From Penium margaritaceum (lineage: Eukaryota > Streptophyta > Zygnematophyceae > Desmidiales > Peniaceae), in contig SZWC01015090.1 of the NCBI GenBank assembly GCA_023375785.1, positions 1-64,000 on the forward strand: 64,000 nucleotides of DNA, in the 5' to 3' direction. Positions 21,801 to 35,899 of this stretch are shown here, piece after piece. The translations under genes were made by a program, and so were the position numbers. The notes below the pieces were generated by a model. The model had not been told where the DNA came from and made no database searches. It saw only the letters and a program-made list of their open reading frames with translations. How positions within the stretch are numbered: position 1 is the stretch's first letter; each line of letters starts with the position of its first letter.

Positions 21801-24800
21801 CTCTGCTCACCAAAGAACCAAACTAGGCATATGTCACTAACCATGACCAAGGATATTCTGTATGGGTGGTCAACGTTCACAACCCATAACACGAGTCACA
21901 AATGGTCAGAGGGGTAAACAATGGTTTCGGAATATTAGTTATCAACTAGCAAGTACAAAAATCTTCAATAAGTAGTAGTACAGTGTGGCTACCATGCACA
22001 ATGACTGACAAAAGTAGGCATATGCACTGCCTTTGACCAAAGAAATCCGCTGTGTGTGGTCAATGTTGACAACTCACAAAACGAGTGACAAAAGGTCAAA
22101 GGGGGAAACAATGGTTTGGGAGCACCGGGTAGATTGGGGACCTTCAATAAGCAATGGCAAGGTGTGGCTACTGAGTACAATGACCAACAAAAGTATGAAT
22201 GTGTCACTGACCATGACCAAAGAATGTCACTATGTGTGGTCACCTTTGACAACTCATACACCGAATCAGAAATGGTCAGAAAGTGAAACAATGGATTGTG
22301 AATACTAGTTATCGATTAGCAAGTACAAAGACCTTCAATATGTAGTGGCATAGTGTGGCTACCGTGCACAGTGACCAACCAAAGTATGCATATGTCACTG
22401 ACCATGACCAGAGAATTTCACTTCACGTGGTCAACGTTGACAACTCACAACAAAAGTCACACATAGTCAGAGGGGGGAACAATGGTCTGGGAACACTGGC
22501 TATCAATTAGAAAGCAAAACAACTTTCATTACGTAGTGACACGGCGTGGCAACCATGTAGAGTGACAAACCAAAGTAGGCATATGCCACTAACAATGGCC
22601 GAAAGAGTTTTACAGTGTGTGGTCAACGTTGAAAACGCATAACACGAGTCACAAATGGTCATATGGGGGGAACAGTTGGTTGGGAACACTAGTTATCAAG
22701 TAGCAAGTACAAAGACCTTCAACAAGTAGTCGCACGATGTGGCTAGCGTGCACAGTGACCAACCAAAGGATGCATACGTCACTGACTATGACCAAAGAAG
22801 TCCACTATGTGTGGTCAACATTGACAACTTCATAACACGAGTAAAAAATGGTCAGAGGGAGGGACAACGGTTTAAGAACCCTATGTATCAACTAGAAAGG
22901 ACAAAGAACTTCAATACTTAATGGCACGGTGTGCCCACTATGCACACCAAACAACCAAACTAGGCATATGTCACTGACCATGACCAGAGAATTTCAGAAT
23001 GGGTGGTCAGCGTTCACAACCCATAAAACGAGTCACAAATGGTCAGAGGGAGAAACAATGGTTTTGGAATATTAGTTTTCAACTAGCAATCACAAAGACC
23101 TTGAATAAGTAGTAGTGCGGTGTGGCTACCATGCAAAATGACTGACCAAACTAGGCATACACACATCCTTTTACCACATAAATCTGTTGTGTGTGGTCAA
23201 CATGGACAGCTCATAATACGAGTGACAAATGGTCAAAGGGGGAAACAATGGTTTGGAAAGACCAGGTATGAACTAGCAAGCACATGGACCATCAATAAGT
23301 TGTGGCACGGTGTGGCTACCACGTACAATGACCAACCAATGTAGACATGTGTCACTGACCATGATTAAAGAAGGTCACCATGTGTGGTCAATTTGACAAC
23401 TCATAGCATGAGTCAGAAATGGTCAGAAGGGGAAACAGTGGTTCTTGAATACTAGTTGTTGATTAGCAAGTACAGATACCTTCAATATGTAGTGGCACGG
23501 TGTGGCTACCATGCACAGTGACTGGCCAAAGTATGCATATCGCACTGACCATGACCAGAGAATTTCACCTCATTTCGTCAACGTTGACAACTCACAACAA
23601 GAGTCAGAGATAATCAGAGGGGGTAACAATGGTTTGGAAACACTAGCTTTCAACTAGACAGCACGTACGTTCAGTACGTATTGACATGGCGTAGCAACCA
23701 TGTACAGTGACAAACCGAAGATGGCATGTGCCACTAACCATGACCAAAACAATTTCACAGTGTGTGGTCAACATTGAAATTTCATAACACGAGTCACAAA
23801 TGGTCAGAGGGGGACACAATAGGATGGGAACACTAGTTATCAACTAGCAGGTACAAAGACCTTCAACAAGTAGTGGCACAGTGTTGCTAGCGTGCACACT
23901 GACCAACCAAGTTACTGACTATGACCTCATAAGTCCACTATATGTGGTCAAAATTGACAACTCATAACACAAGTCACAAATGGACAGAGGGAGAGACAAT
24001 GGTTTGGGAATCCTATGTATCGACTAGAAAACAAAAAGAATTTTACTACGTAGTAGCACGGTGTGGCTACTCTGCTCACCGAACAACCAAACTAGGCATA
24101 TGTCACTGACCATGACCAAGGACATTCTGTATGGGTGGTCAACATTCACAACCCATAACACAAGTCACAAATGGTCAGAGGGGTAAACAATGGTTTCGGA
24201 ATATTAGTTAGCAACTAGCAAGTACAACGACCTTCAAAAAGTAGTAGCACGGTGTGGCCACCATGCACAATGATCGACAAAAGTAGGCACATGCACTGTC
24301 TTTGACCAAAGAAATCCGCAGTGTGTGGTCAATGCTGACAACTCACAAAACTAGTCACAAATGGTCAAAGGGGGAAACAATGGTTTGGGAACACCAGGTA
24401 GGACAGGGACCTTCAACAAGTAGTGGCAAGGTGTGGCTACCATGTACAATGACCAACCAAAGTAGGAATGTGTCACTGAACATGAAAAGATAACATCACT
24501 ATGTGTGGTCACCTTTGACAACTAATAACACGAGTCAGAAATGGTTAGAAGGGGAAATAATGGATTGTGAATACTAGTTATTGATTATCAAGAACAAAGA
24601 CCTTCAATATGTAGTGGTATAGTGTGGCTACCGTGCACAGTGACCAACCAAAGTATGCATATGTCACTGACCATGACCAGAGAATTTCACTTCATGTGGT
24701 CAACGTTGGCAACTCACAACAAGAGTCACACATAGTCAAAGGGGGGAACAATGGTCTGGGAACACTTGCTATCAATTAGAAAGCAAAAACACATTCAGTA

Positions 24801-25951
24801 CGTAATGACACAGCGTGGAAATCATGTACAGTGACAAACGAAAGTAGGCATATGCCACTAACCATGGCCGAAAGAGTTTTACAGTGTGTGGTCAACGTTC
24901 AAAACTCATAACACGAGTCACAAATGGTCAGAGGGGGAAACAATGGGTTGGGAACACTAGTTATCAAGTAGCAAGTACAAAAACCTTCAACAAGTAGTTG
25001 CACGATGTGGCTATCGTGCACAATGACCAACCAAAGGATGCATACGTCACTGACTATGACCAAAGAAGTCCACTATGTGTGGTGAAAATTGACAACTCAT
25101 AACACGAGTCACAAATGGTCAGAGGGAGAGACAATGGTTTAGGAACCCAATGTATTGACTAGAAAGGACAGAGAAATTCAATACGTAGTGGCACAGTGTC
25201 GCTACTGTGCACACCGAACAACCAAACTAGGAATATGTCACTGACCATGACCAGAGAATTTTAGAATGGGTGGTCAGCGTTCACAACCCATAAAACGAGT
25301 CACAAATGGTCAGAGGGAGAAACAATGGTTTTGGAATGTTAGTTTTCAACTAGCAATCACAAAGACCTTGAATAAGTAGCGCGGTGTAGCTACCATGCAC
25401 AATGACTGACCAAAGTAGGCATATACACTGCCTTTGACCACAAAAGTCTAGTGTGTGTGGTCAACATGGACAACTCATAATACGAGTCACAAATGGTCAA
25501 ACGGGGAAACAATGGTCTCGGAATACCAGGTATCAACTAGCAAGCACATGGACCTTTAACAAGTTGTGGCACGGTGTTGCTACCATGTACAATGACCAAC
25601 CAAAGTAGGCATGTGTCACTGGCCATGACCAAAGGATGTCAACATGTGTGGTCAACTTTGACAACTCAGAACACGAGTGACAGATGTTCAAAGGGGGAAA
25701 CAATGGTTGGTGCATACTAGTTATCAAATAGCAAGTAGAAAGACATACAGTATGTAGTGACACAATATGGCCAACCAAAGTATGCATGTGTCACAGACCA
25801 TGACCAAACATTTCACTTAATCTAGTCAACACTGACAATTCACAAGCAGAGTCCTAGATAGTCAGAGGGGGCAATAATGGTTTGGGCACAAAGACCTTCA
25901 GTACTTAGTAACACGGCATGGCAACCATGTAGAGTGACAAACCAGAGTAGG

Positions 25952-25959
25952 CATATGCC
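25952..25959. repeat. Left target-site duplication of MITE copy 2
   Basis: CATATGCC in a type B monomer, repeated at 26287-26294. Confidence 0.95.
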
Positions 25960-26286
25960 TAAGGCTGCACACCAAATCCTAGGATTCGTGAATAAGATTC
26001 GTGAACCCGGATAAAGATTCGGATTCGGGGATCCAAATCCTTCATGAGGATTCAATTCGGGAGTCGGAGATCCTTTTCCCTGTTGTTTCAACATGGAAAC
26101 AGGGATTTATGTGGCAGATTAGATGATTTTTATCTGGCATCACCCATAGGATTCGGAAAAGATTCGTAAATCTTACGGATTCGTGAATCCAGATTCGGAT
26201 TCGTGAATCAAAGCCAGACCTGGATTCGGATTCGTGAATCCGAATCCAATCTGGGATCCGGGAATCTTACCCGGTGTGCACCCTTA
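25960..26286. mobile_element. hAT MITE copy 2, inserted in the satellite
   Basis: 327 bp, same ends as copy 1 (TAAGGCTGCACACC / GGTGTGCACCCTTA), including the same single mismatch between the two inverted repeats. The interior is again rich in GATTCGTGAATC-type motifs. Flanking CATATGCC repeats are perfect. The B monomer continues on the right exactly where it stopped on the left, so the insertion is clean. The duplicated region at 55416-55423 still has the single, empty CATATGCC. It is mobilised, if at all, by a transposase in trans. The large hAT at the window start is a possible relative, since its terminus also reads TAAGGGTG. Confidence 0.95.
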
Positions 26287-26294
26287 CATATGCC
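26287..26294. repeat. Right target-site duplication of MITE copy 2
   Basis: CATATGCC, perfect copy of 25952-25959. It is followed by ACTAACCATGACC, the normal continuation of a B monomer. Confidence 0.95.
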
Positions 26295-29200
26295 ACTAAC
26301 CATGACCAGAAGAATTTCACAATGTGTGGTCAACGTTGAAAACTCATAACACGAGTCCCAGATGGTCAGAGGGGGCAACAATGGATTTGGAACACTAGTT
26401 ATCAAGTAGCAAGTACAAATTCCTTCAACAAGTAGTTGCACGGTGTGGCTAGCGTGCACAGTGACCAACCAAAGAATGCATACGTCACGGACTAAGACCA
26501 AAGAAGTCCACTATGTGTGGTCAACATTGACAACTCAGAACACGAGTCACAAATTTTCAGATGGAGAGACAATGGTTTGTGAACTATATGTATCGACTGG
26601 AAAGGACATAGAACTTCAATATGTAGTGGCACGGTGTGGCTACCATGCACACCGAACAACCAAAGTAGGCATATGTCCCTGACCATGGCCAAAGAGTTTC
26701 ACTGTGGGTGGTCAACAATCACAACCCATAATGGTTTCGGAATAGTAGTTTTCAACTAGAAAGTACAAAGACCTCCAATAAGTAGTAGCACGGGGTGGCT
26801 GCCATGCACAATGACCGACAAAAGTAGGCATATGCACAGCCTATGACCACAGAAATGCGCTGTGTGTGGTCAACGTGGACAATCCATGATACGAGTCACA
26901 AATGGTCAGAGGGGGAAACAATGGGTTGGGAACACCATGTATCAACTAGCAAGCACATGGACCTTCAATACATAGTGGCACGATGTTGCCACAATGTACA
27001 ATGACCAACCAAAGTGGGCATGTTTCACTGACCATGACCAAAGAATGTCACTATGTGTGGTCAACTTTGACAACTCATAACACGAGTCACAAGTTATCAG
27101 TGGGGGAGACTGATTTGTGCATGCCAAGTTTCGATTAGCAAGTATAAAGACCTTCAGTATGTTGTGGCACAATGTCACCACCATGCACAGTGACCAACCA
27201 AAGTATGCATATGTTAGTGACCATGACCAAGATTTTCACTTAATGTGGTCATCACCGACAACTCTCAACACGAGTCACATATAATCACAGGGGGTAACAA
27301 TGGTTTGGGAACACTGGCTATCAACCAGAAAGCACAAAGACCTTCAGTGCCTAGTGACACGTTGTTGCAACCATGTATTGTGACAAATGAAAGTAGGCAT
27401 AAGCCACCTACCATGACCAACGGAATTTCACAGGGTGTAGTCAACGTTGAAAACTCATAGCACGAGTCACAAATGGTCAGAGGGGGAAACAATTGGTTGG
27501 GGACACTAGGTATCAACTAGCAAAAACAAAGACCTTCAAGAAGTAGTGGCACGGTGGGCCTAGCGTGCACAATAACCAACCAAAGGATGCAGACGTCACT
27601 GACTATGACCAAAGAAGTCCACAATGTGTGGTCAATATTCACAACTTATAACTCGAGTTACGAATGGTCAGAGGGAGAGACAATGGTTAGGGAACTCTAT
27701 GTATTGTCTATAAAGGACAACGAACTTCAATACATAGTGGCACGGTGTGGCTACTATGCTCACCAAACAACCAAACTAGGCATATGTCACTAACCATGAC
27801 CAAATAACTTCAATATGGGTGGTCAATGTTCACAACCCATAACACGATTCACAAATGGTCAGAGGGGGAAACAATGGTTTTGGAATGTTAGTTTTCAACT
27901 AGCAAGTATAACAACCTTCAATACGCAGTAGCACTGTGTGGCAACCATGCACAATGATAGACCAACGTAGGCATATGTACTGCCTCTGACCAAAGAATTC
28001 CGCTGTGTGTGTTGAACGTCGACAACTCAAAATACGAGTCACAAATGGTCAGAGGGGGGAAACAATAGTTTGGGAACACCAGGTACCAACTAGTAAGCAC
28101 AGGGACCTTCAATTGTTTAAGGCTCGGTGTGGCTACCATGTAGAATAACCAACCAAAGTAAGCACGTGTCATTGATCACGACCAAAGAATGTCACTGTGT
28201 GTGGTCAAATTTGACAACTCATAACAAGAGTCACAAATGGTGAGAGGGGGAAGCAATGGTTTGTGAATACTAGTTGTCGATTAGCAAGTACAAAGACCTT
28301 CAATATGTAGTGGCATGGTGTTGCTACTATGCACCGTGACCAACCAAAGTATGTATATCTCACTGAACATGACCAAAGAATTTCACTTCACGTGGTCAAC
28401 GCTGACAACCCCCAACAAGAGCCACAAATAGTCAGAGGAGGTAACAATGGTCTGGAACACTGGCTATCAGCTAGAAAGCACAGAGACCTTCACTACGTAG
28501 TGACACGGCATGGCACCCACGTACAGTGATAAAACAAAGTAGGCATATGCCACTAACGTCGACCAAGTGAATTGCACAGTGTGTGGTCAACATTGAAAAC
28601 CCATAACAAGAGTCACACATGTTCACAGGGGGAAACAATGGGTTGGGAACACTAGTTATCAACTAGCAAGTACAAATACCCTCAAGAAGCAGTAGCACGG
28701 TGTGGCTAGCGTGCACAGTGACCAGCCAAAGGATGCATACGTCACTGACTATGACCAAAGAAGGCCACTATGTGTGGTCAACATTGACAAGTTATAACAC
28801 GAGTCACAAATGGTCAGAGGGAGAGACGATTGGTTGGGAAGACTATGTATTGACTATGTATTGACTAGAAAGAAAAAAAGAAATTCAAAACGTAGTGGCA
28901 CGGTGTTGATACTATGCACACCGAACAACCAAACTAGGCATATGTAGCTGACCATGACCAAAGAATTTTAGCATGGATGGTCAACGTTCACAACCCATAA
29001 CATGAGTCACAAATGGAGAGAGAGAGAAACAATGGTTTTGGATTATTAGTTTTCAACTAGCAAGTAAAACGACCTTCAATAAGTAGTAGCAAGGTGTGGT
29101 TACCATGCACAATGATTGGCCAAAGTAGGCACATGTACTTCCCTAGACCAAAGAAATCCGCTGTGTGTAGTCAACGTTGACACCTAATGATACGAGTCAC

Positions 29201-31551
29201 AAATGGTCAAAGAGGGAAACAATGGTTTGCGAACATCAGGTATCAACTAGCAAGCAATGGTACCTTCAACAAGTAGTGGCTCGGTATGGCTACCATGTAG
29301 AATGACCAACCAAAGTAGGCATGTGTCACTGACAATGGCCAAATAATGTCACTATGTGTGGTCAACTTTGACAACTCATAACACGAGTCATAAATGGTCA
29401 GGGGTGGGGAAACAATGGTTTGTGAATACTAGGTATCGATTAGCAAGTACAAAGACCTTCAATATGTAGTGGCACATTGTGGCTACCATGCACAGTGACC
29501 AACCAAGGTATGCACATGTCACTGACCATGACCAAAGAATTTCACTTCATGTGGTCAACCCTCACAACTCAACAAGAGTCACAGATAGTCAGAGGGGGTA
29601 ACAATGGTTTGGGAACACTGGCTATCAACTAGAAAGCGCAAAGACCTTCAGTACATAGTGACACGGCGTGGAAACCATGTCCACTCACAAACCAAAGTAG
29701 GCATATCCCACTAACCACAACCAAAAGATTTCTACAGTGTGTGGTCGACATTGATAACTCATAACACGAGTCACAAATATCTAGAGGGGGAATCAATGGG
29801 TTGGTAACACTAGTTATCAACTAGCAAGTACAAATACCTTCAACAAGTAGTGGAACGGTGTGGCTAGCGTGTATTGTGACCAGCCAATGGATGCATATGT
29901 CACTGACTTTGACCAAAGATTTTCAGTGTGTGGTCAACATTGAGAACTCATAACACGAGTCACAAATGGTCAGAGGGAGAGACAATGGTTTGGGAACCCT
30001 TTGTATCCACTAAAGAGGACAATAAACTTAAATATGTAGTGGCACAGTGTGGCTACTGTGTACACCGAACAACCAAACTAGGCATATGTCACTGACCATG
30101 ACCAAAGAATTTCAGTATGGGTGGTCAACGTTCACAACCCATAACACAAGTCACAAATGGTCAGAGGGGAAAACAATGGTTTTAGAATATTAGTTGTCAA
30201 CTAGCAAGTACAACGACCTTCAATGAGTAGTAGCACGGTGTGGCTAATATGCACAATGACCGGCCAAAGTAGGCATATGTACTGCCTTTGACCAAAGCAA
30301 TCCGTTGTGTTTGGTCAGTGTTGAAAATTCATAATACGAGTCACAAGTGGTCAGAGGGGGACACAATGGTTCGGGAACACCAGGAATCAACTAGCAGCAC
30401 AAGGACCTTCAATACGTAGTGGCATGGTGTGGCTACCATGTACAATGACCAACCAAAGGAGGCATGTCTCATTGACCATGACCAAAGAATGTCACTATGT
30501 GTGGTCAACTTTGACAACTCAAAACACAAGTCATGAATAGGCAGAGGGGGAAACAATGGTTTGTGAATGCTATTTCTTGATTAGCAAGTACACAGACGTT
30601 CAACGTGTAGTGGCACAGTGTGGGTACCATGCACTGTGACCAACAAAAGTATGCATATGTCACTGACCATGACCTAAGAAATTCACTTCATGTGGTCAAC
30701 GCTGAAAACTCACAACAAGAGTCACAGATAGTTAGAGGGGGTAACAACGGTTTGGGAACACTGGCTATCAACCAGAAAGCACAAAGACCTTCAATACGTA
30801 GTGACAAGGTGTGGCAACCATGTACAGTGACAAACCAAAGTAGGCACATGCCACTAACCATGACCAAAACAATTTCATTGTGCGTGGTCATTGTTGAAAA
30901 CTCTTAACACGAGTGACAAATGGTCAGAGGGGGAAACAATGGGTTGGGAATACTGAATATGAACTAGCAAGTACAAATACATTCAACGAGTAGTGGCAAG
31001 TTCTGGCTAGCATACTTAGTGACCAGCCAAAGGATGCATGCGTCTCAAACTACTACCAAAGAAGTCCACTATATGTGGTCAACATTGATAACTCATAACA
31101 CAAGTCACAAATGGTCAAAGGGAGAGACAATGGTTTAAGAACCCTATGTATGGACTAGAAAGGACAAAGAACTTTAACACGTAGTGGCACAGTGTGGCTA
31201 CTATGCACACCGACCAACCAAACTAGGCATATGTCACTGGACATGAAAAGAGAATTTTAGTATGGTTGGTCAACGTTCACAGCCCATAACACGAGTCACA
31301 AATGGTCAGAGGGGGAAAAAATGGGTTCAGAATGTTAGTTTTCAAATAGCAAGTACAACGACCTTGAATAAGTAGTAGCACAGTGTGGCTACCATGCACA
31401 AAGACTGTCCAAAGTAGGCATATGTACTGCCTTTGACCAAAATAAATCCGCAGTGTATGGTCAACGTTGACAACTCATAATACGAGTCACAAATGGTCAG
31501 GGGGTGAAAAATGGTTTTGGGAACACCAAGTATGAACTAGCCAGCACGGGG

Positions 31552-31742
31552 ACCTTCAATAAGTAGTGGCATGGTGTGGCTACCATGTACAATGAACAAC
31601 CAACGTATGCATGTGTCATTGGCCTGGACCAAGGAATGTCACTTTGTGTGGTCAACTTTGACAACACATAACACGAGTCACATATATTCAGAGGGGGAAA
31701 CAATTGGTTAGGAGCACTAGTTATCAACTAGCAAGTACAGAG
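31552..31742 (+). repeat. F/B hybrid monomer
   Basis: 191 bp. It starts as F (AAGTAGTGGCATGG, TCAACTTTGACAAC) and ends as B (GGTTAGGAGCACTAG then TTATCAACTAGCAAG), followed directly by C. Types A and B are skipped, giving a shortened HOR. Confidence 0.88.
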
Positions 31743-33993
31743 ACCTTCAACAAGTAGTGGCATGGTATGGCTAAGTGCACAGTGACCAACCAAAGGATGC
31801 ATACGTCACTGACTTTGACCAAAGAAGTCCACTATGTGTGGTCAACATTGACAACACATAACACGAGTCACAAATGATCCGAGGAAGAGACAATGGTTTG
31901 GGAAACCCTTTATATCAACTAGAAATGACAAGGATCTTCAATATGTAGAGGCACAGTGTGGCTACTATGGACACCAAACAACCAAAATAGGCATATGTCA
32001 CTGACCATGACCAAAGAATTGTAGTATGGGTGGTAAATGTTCACAACCCATAACACGAGTCACAAATGGCAAGAGGGGAAAACGATGGTTTCGGAATACT
32101 AGTTGTCAACAAGCACGTACAGCGACCTTCAAAAAGTAGTAGCACGATGTGGCTACCATTTACAATGACCGACCAAGATAGGCATATGTACTGCCTTTGA
32201 CAAAAAAAATCCGCTATATGTGGTCAACGTTGACAACTCATAATACGAGTCACAAATGGTCAGAGTGGGAAACAATCGTTTGGGAACACCAGGTGTCAAC
32301 TAGCAAGCACAAGGACCTTCAAGAAGTAGTGGCACGGTGTAGCTACCATGTTCAATGACCAACCAAAGTAGGCATGTGTCACTGACCACGACCAAAGAAT
32401 GTCACTATGAGTGGTCAAGTTTGGGAACCCATAACATGGGTCACAAATGGTAAGAGGGGGAAAACATTGTTTGTGAATACTAGTTATCAATTAGCAAGTG
32501 CAAATACCTTCAATATGTAGTGGCACAGTGTGGTTACCATGCACAGTGACCAACCCAAGTATTCATGTGGTCAACACGTACAACTCACAACAAGAGTTGC
32601 AGATAGTCAGAGGGGATAACAATGGGTTGGAAATGCAAGCCATCCACTAGAAAGCACACGGACGTTTTCTACGTAGTGACACGGCGTGGCAACCATGTAC
32701 ACAGACAAACTAAAGTAGGCATATGCCACTAACCATGACGAAAAGAATTTCACATTGTGTGGTTGACGTTGAAAACTCATAACACGAGTCACAAATGGTC
32801 AAAGGGGGGAAACAATGCGCCGTGCACACTGTTCATCAACTAGCAAGTACACTGACCTTGAACAAGTAGTCGCAGGGTGTGGCTAGCGTGGACAGTGACC
32901 AACCAAAGGATGCATACGTCATTGACTATGACCAAAGAATTCCACTATGTGTGGTCAACATTGACAACTCATAACATGAGTCACAAATGGTCAGAAGGAG
33001 AGACAATGATTTGGGAACCACATGTATTGACAAGAAAGGACAAAGAAATCTAATACGTAGTGGCACGGTGTGGCTACTATGTACACCAAACAACCAAACT
33101 AGGCATATGTCACTGACCATGAGCAAAGAATTTTAGTATGGGTGGTAAATGTTCACAACCCATAACACGAGTCACAAATGGTCAGAGGGGGAAAGCAATG
33201 GTTTTGGAATGTTAGTTTCGAACTAGCGAGTACAATGACCCTCAATAAGTAGTAGCATGGTGTGGCTACCATGCACAATAACCGACCAAAGTAGGCAAAT
33301 GTACTGCCTTTGACCAAATAAATACGCTGTGTGTGGTCAACGTTGACAACTCATGATACGAGTCACAAATGGTCAAAGAGGAAAACAATGGTTGGGAACA
33401 CGAGGTACCAACTAGCAGGCACAGGGACCTTCAATAAGTAGTGGCATAGTGTGGCTACCATGTACAGTGACCAACTAAAATAGGCATGTGTCATGACCAA
33501 AGAATGTCACTATGTGTGGTCAACTTTGACAACTCATGACACGAGTCACAAGTGGTCAAAGGGGGAAACAAGGGTTTGTGAATACTAGTTATCGGCTAGC
33601 CAATACAAAGACCTTCAATATGTAGTGGCACAGTGTGGCTACCATGCACATTGACTAACCAAAGTATGCATATGTCACTGACCATGACCACATAATTTCA
33701 CTTCATGCGGTCAGCGTTGACAACCCAAAGCAAGAGGCACGATAGGCAGAGGGGTTAACAATGGTTAGGGAACACTGGCCATCAAAACTCAAAAGCACAA
33801 AGACCTTCAGTACGTAGTGACACAGCGTGGCAACCATGTACAGTGAGAAACCAAAGTAGGCATATGCCACTAACCTTGACCACATGAATTCCAAAGTGTG
33901 TGATCAACGTTAAAAACTCATAACAAGAGTAAAAAATGGTCAGAGGGGGAAAAATGGGCTGGGGACACTGTATATCAACTAGGAAGTACAAAC

Positions 33994-34184
33994 ACCTTCA
34001 ACACGTAGTGGCACAGTGTGGCCGGCGTGCACAGTGACCAGCCAAAGGATGCAAATGTCACTGACTATGACTTAACAAGTGCACTATGTGTGGTCAACAT
34101 TGACAACTCATAACACAAGTCACAAATGGTCAGACGGAGAGACAATGGTTTGTGAATACTAGTTATTGATTAGCAAGTACAAAT
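33994..34184 (+). repeat. C/F hybrid monomer, first copy
   Basis: 191 bp. C in its first three quarters (GGAGAGACAATGG), then the F end (GTTTGTGAATACTAG, TTATTGATTAG), followed by A. Types D, E and most of F are skipped. The same hybrid recurs at 35709, 1,715 bp (nine monomers) later. Confidence 0.88.
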
Positions 34185-35708
34185 ACCTTCAATATGTAGT
34201 GGAGGTGTGGCTACCATGCACAGTGATCAACCGAATTATGCATGTGTCACTTAACATGACCAAAGATATTCAGTTCATGTGGTCAACGCTGACAACTCAC
34301 AACAAGAGTCCTAGATAGTCAGAGGGGGTAACAACGGTTAGAGAACACTGGCTATGAACTAGAAAGCACAAAGACATTCCCTACGTAGTGACATGGCGTG
34401 GCAACTATGTACAGTGACAAACCAAAGTAGGCATATGCCACTAACCATGACCAAAAGAATTTCACAGTGTGTGGTCAACGTTGAAAACTCATAACATGGG
34501 TCACAAATCGTCAGAGAGGGAAACAATGGGTTGGGAACACTTGTTATCAACTAGCAAGTACAAAGACCGTCAACAAGTACTGGCACGGTGTGGCTAGCGT
34601 TCACAGTGACAAGCCAAAGGATGCATACGTTACTGACAATGACCAAAGAAGTCCACTATGTGTGGTCAACGTAAACAACTCAAAACAGGAATCACAAATG
34701 GTCAGAGGCAGAGACAATGGTTTGGGAACCTTATGTATCGACTAGAAAGGACAAAGTACGTCAATATGCAGTGGCACTGTATGGCTACCATGCACACTGA
34801 ACAACCAAACCAGGCATATGTCAATGACCATGACCAAGAATTTCAGCATAGGTGGTCAACGTTCACAACCCATAACACGAGTCACAAATGGTGAGAGGGG
34901 GAAAAAATGGTTTCGGAATATTAGTTCTCAACTAGCAAGTACATTGACCTTCAATACGTAGTAGCACGGTGTGGCTACCATGGACAATGACCGACCAAAG
35001 TAGGCATATGTACTGTCTTTGACAAATGAAATCCGATGTGTGTGGTCAACGTTGACAACTCATAATACGAGTCACAAATGTTTAGAGGTCAAAAAATGGT
35101 TTGCGAACACCTGGTATCAACTAGCAAGCACACAGACCTTCCAGAAGTAGTGGCACGGTAAGGCTACCATGTACAGTGACCAACCAAAGTAGGCATGTTT
35201 CACTGACCATGATCAACGGATGTCACTATGTGTGGTCAACTTTGACAACTCATCACATGAATGACAAATGGTCAGCGGGTGAAACAATGGGTTGTAATAC
35301 TAGTTATCGATTAGCATGTACAAAGACCTTCAGTATTTAGAGGCACAGTGTAGTTACCATGCACAGTGATCCACCAAAGTATGCACATGTCACTAACCAT
35401 AACCAAAGGATTTCACTTCATGTGGTCAACGTTGACAACTCACAACAAGAGTCACAAATAATCAGAGGGGTTAACAATGGTTAGGGAACACTGGCTATCG
35501 ACTAGAAAACACAAAGACCTTCATTACGTAGTGACACAGCGTGGCAACCATGTACAGTGACAAACCAACGTAGGCATATGCCACTAACCTTGACCAAATG
35601 AATTTCAAAGTGCGTGGTCAACGTTAAAAACTTGTAACACGAGTCACAAATGGTCAGAGGGGGAAACAATGGGTTGGGAACACTATATATCAACTAGGAA
35701 GTACAAAG

Positions 35709-35899
35709 ACTTTCAACAGGTAGTGGCACGGTGTGGATGGCGTGCACAGTGACAAGCCAAAGGATGCATACGTCACTGAGTATGACCAAAGAAGTGCACT
35801 ATGTGTGGTCAACATTGACAACTCATAACACAAGTCACAAATGGTCAGAGGGAGAGACAATGGTTTGTGAATACTAGTTATTGACTAGCAAGTACAAAC
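35709..35899 (+). repeat. C/F hybrid monomer, second copy
   Basis: 191 bp, same C-to-F junction as 33994-34184, also followed by type A. The two copies are separated by one complete A-F HOR plus A and B. Confidence 0.88.

Larger units (their letters stand above)
10457..25959 (+). repeat. Satellite array, block 2
   Basis: Resumes at the end of a B monomer, then C at 10474. HORs follow with A starts from 11235 to 25743. Most are complete A-F. Exceptions: A monomers with the same internal loss of about 44 bp at 13501 and 15718, an E monomer near 15346 lacking about 26 bp, an E/F hybrid at 18718, and shortened A and B monomers at 25743-25951. About 15.5 kb, with no gene supported. Confidence 0.95.

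Noticed and set aside
28846-28869. Short tandem duplication of CTATGTATTGA in a C monomer
   Set aside because: A local slippage of 11 bp in one monomer, with no sign of wider meaning.
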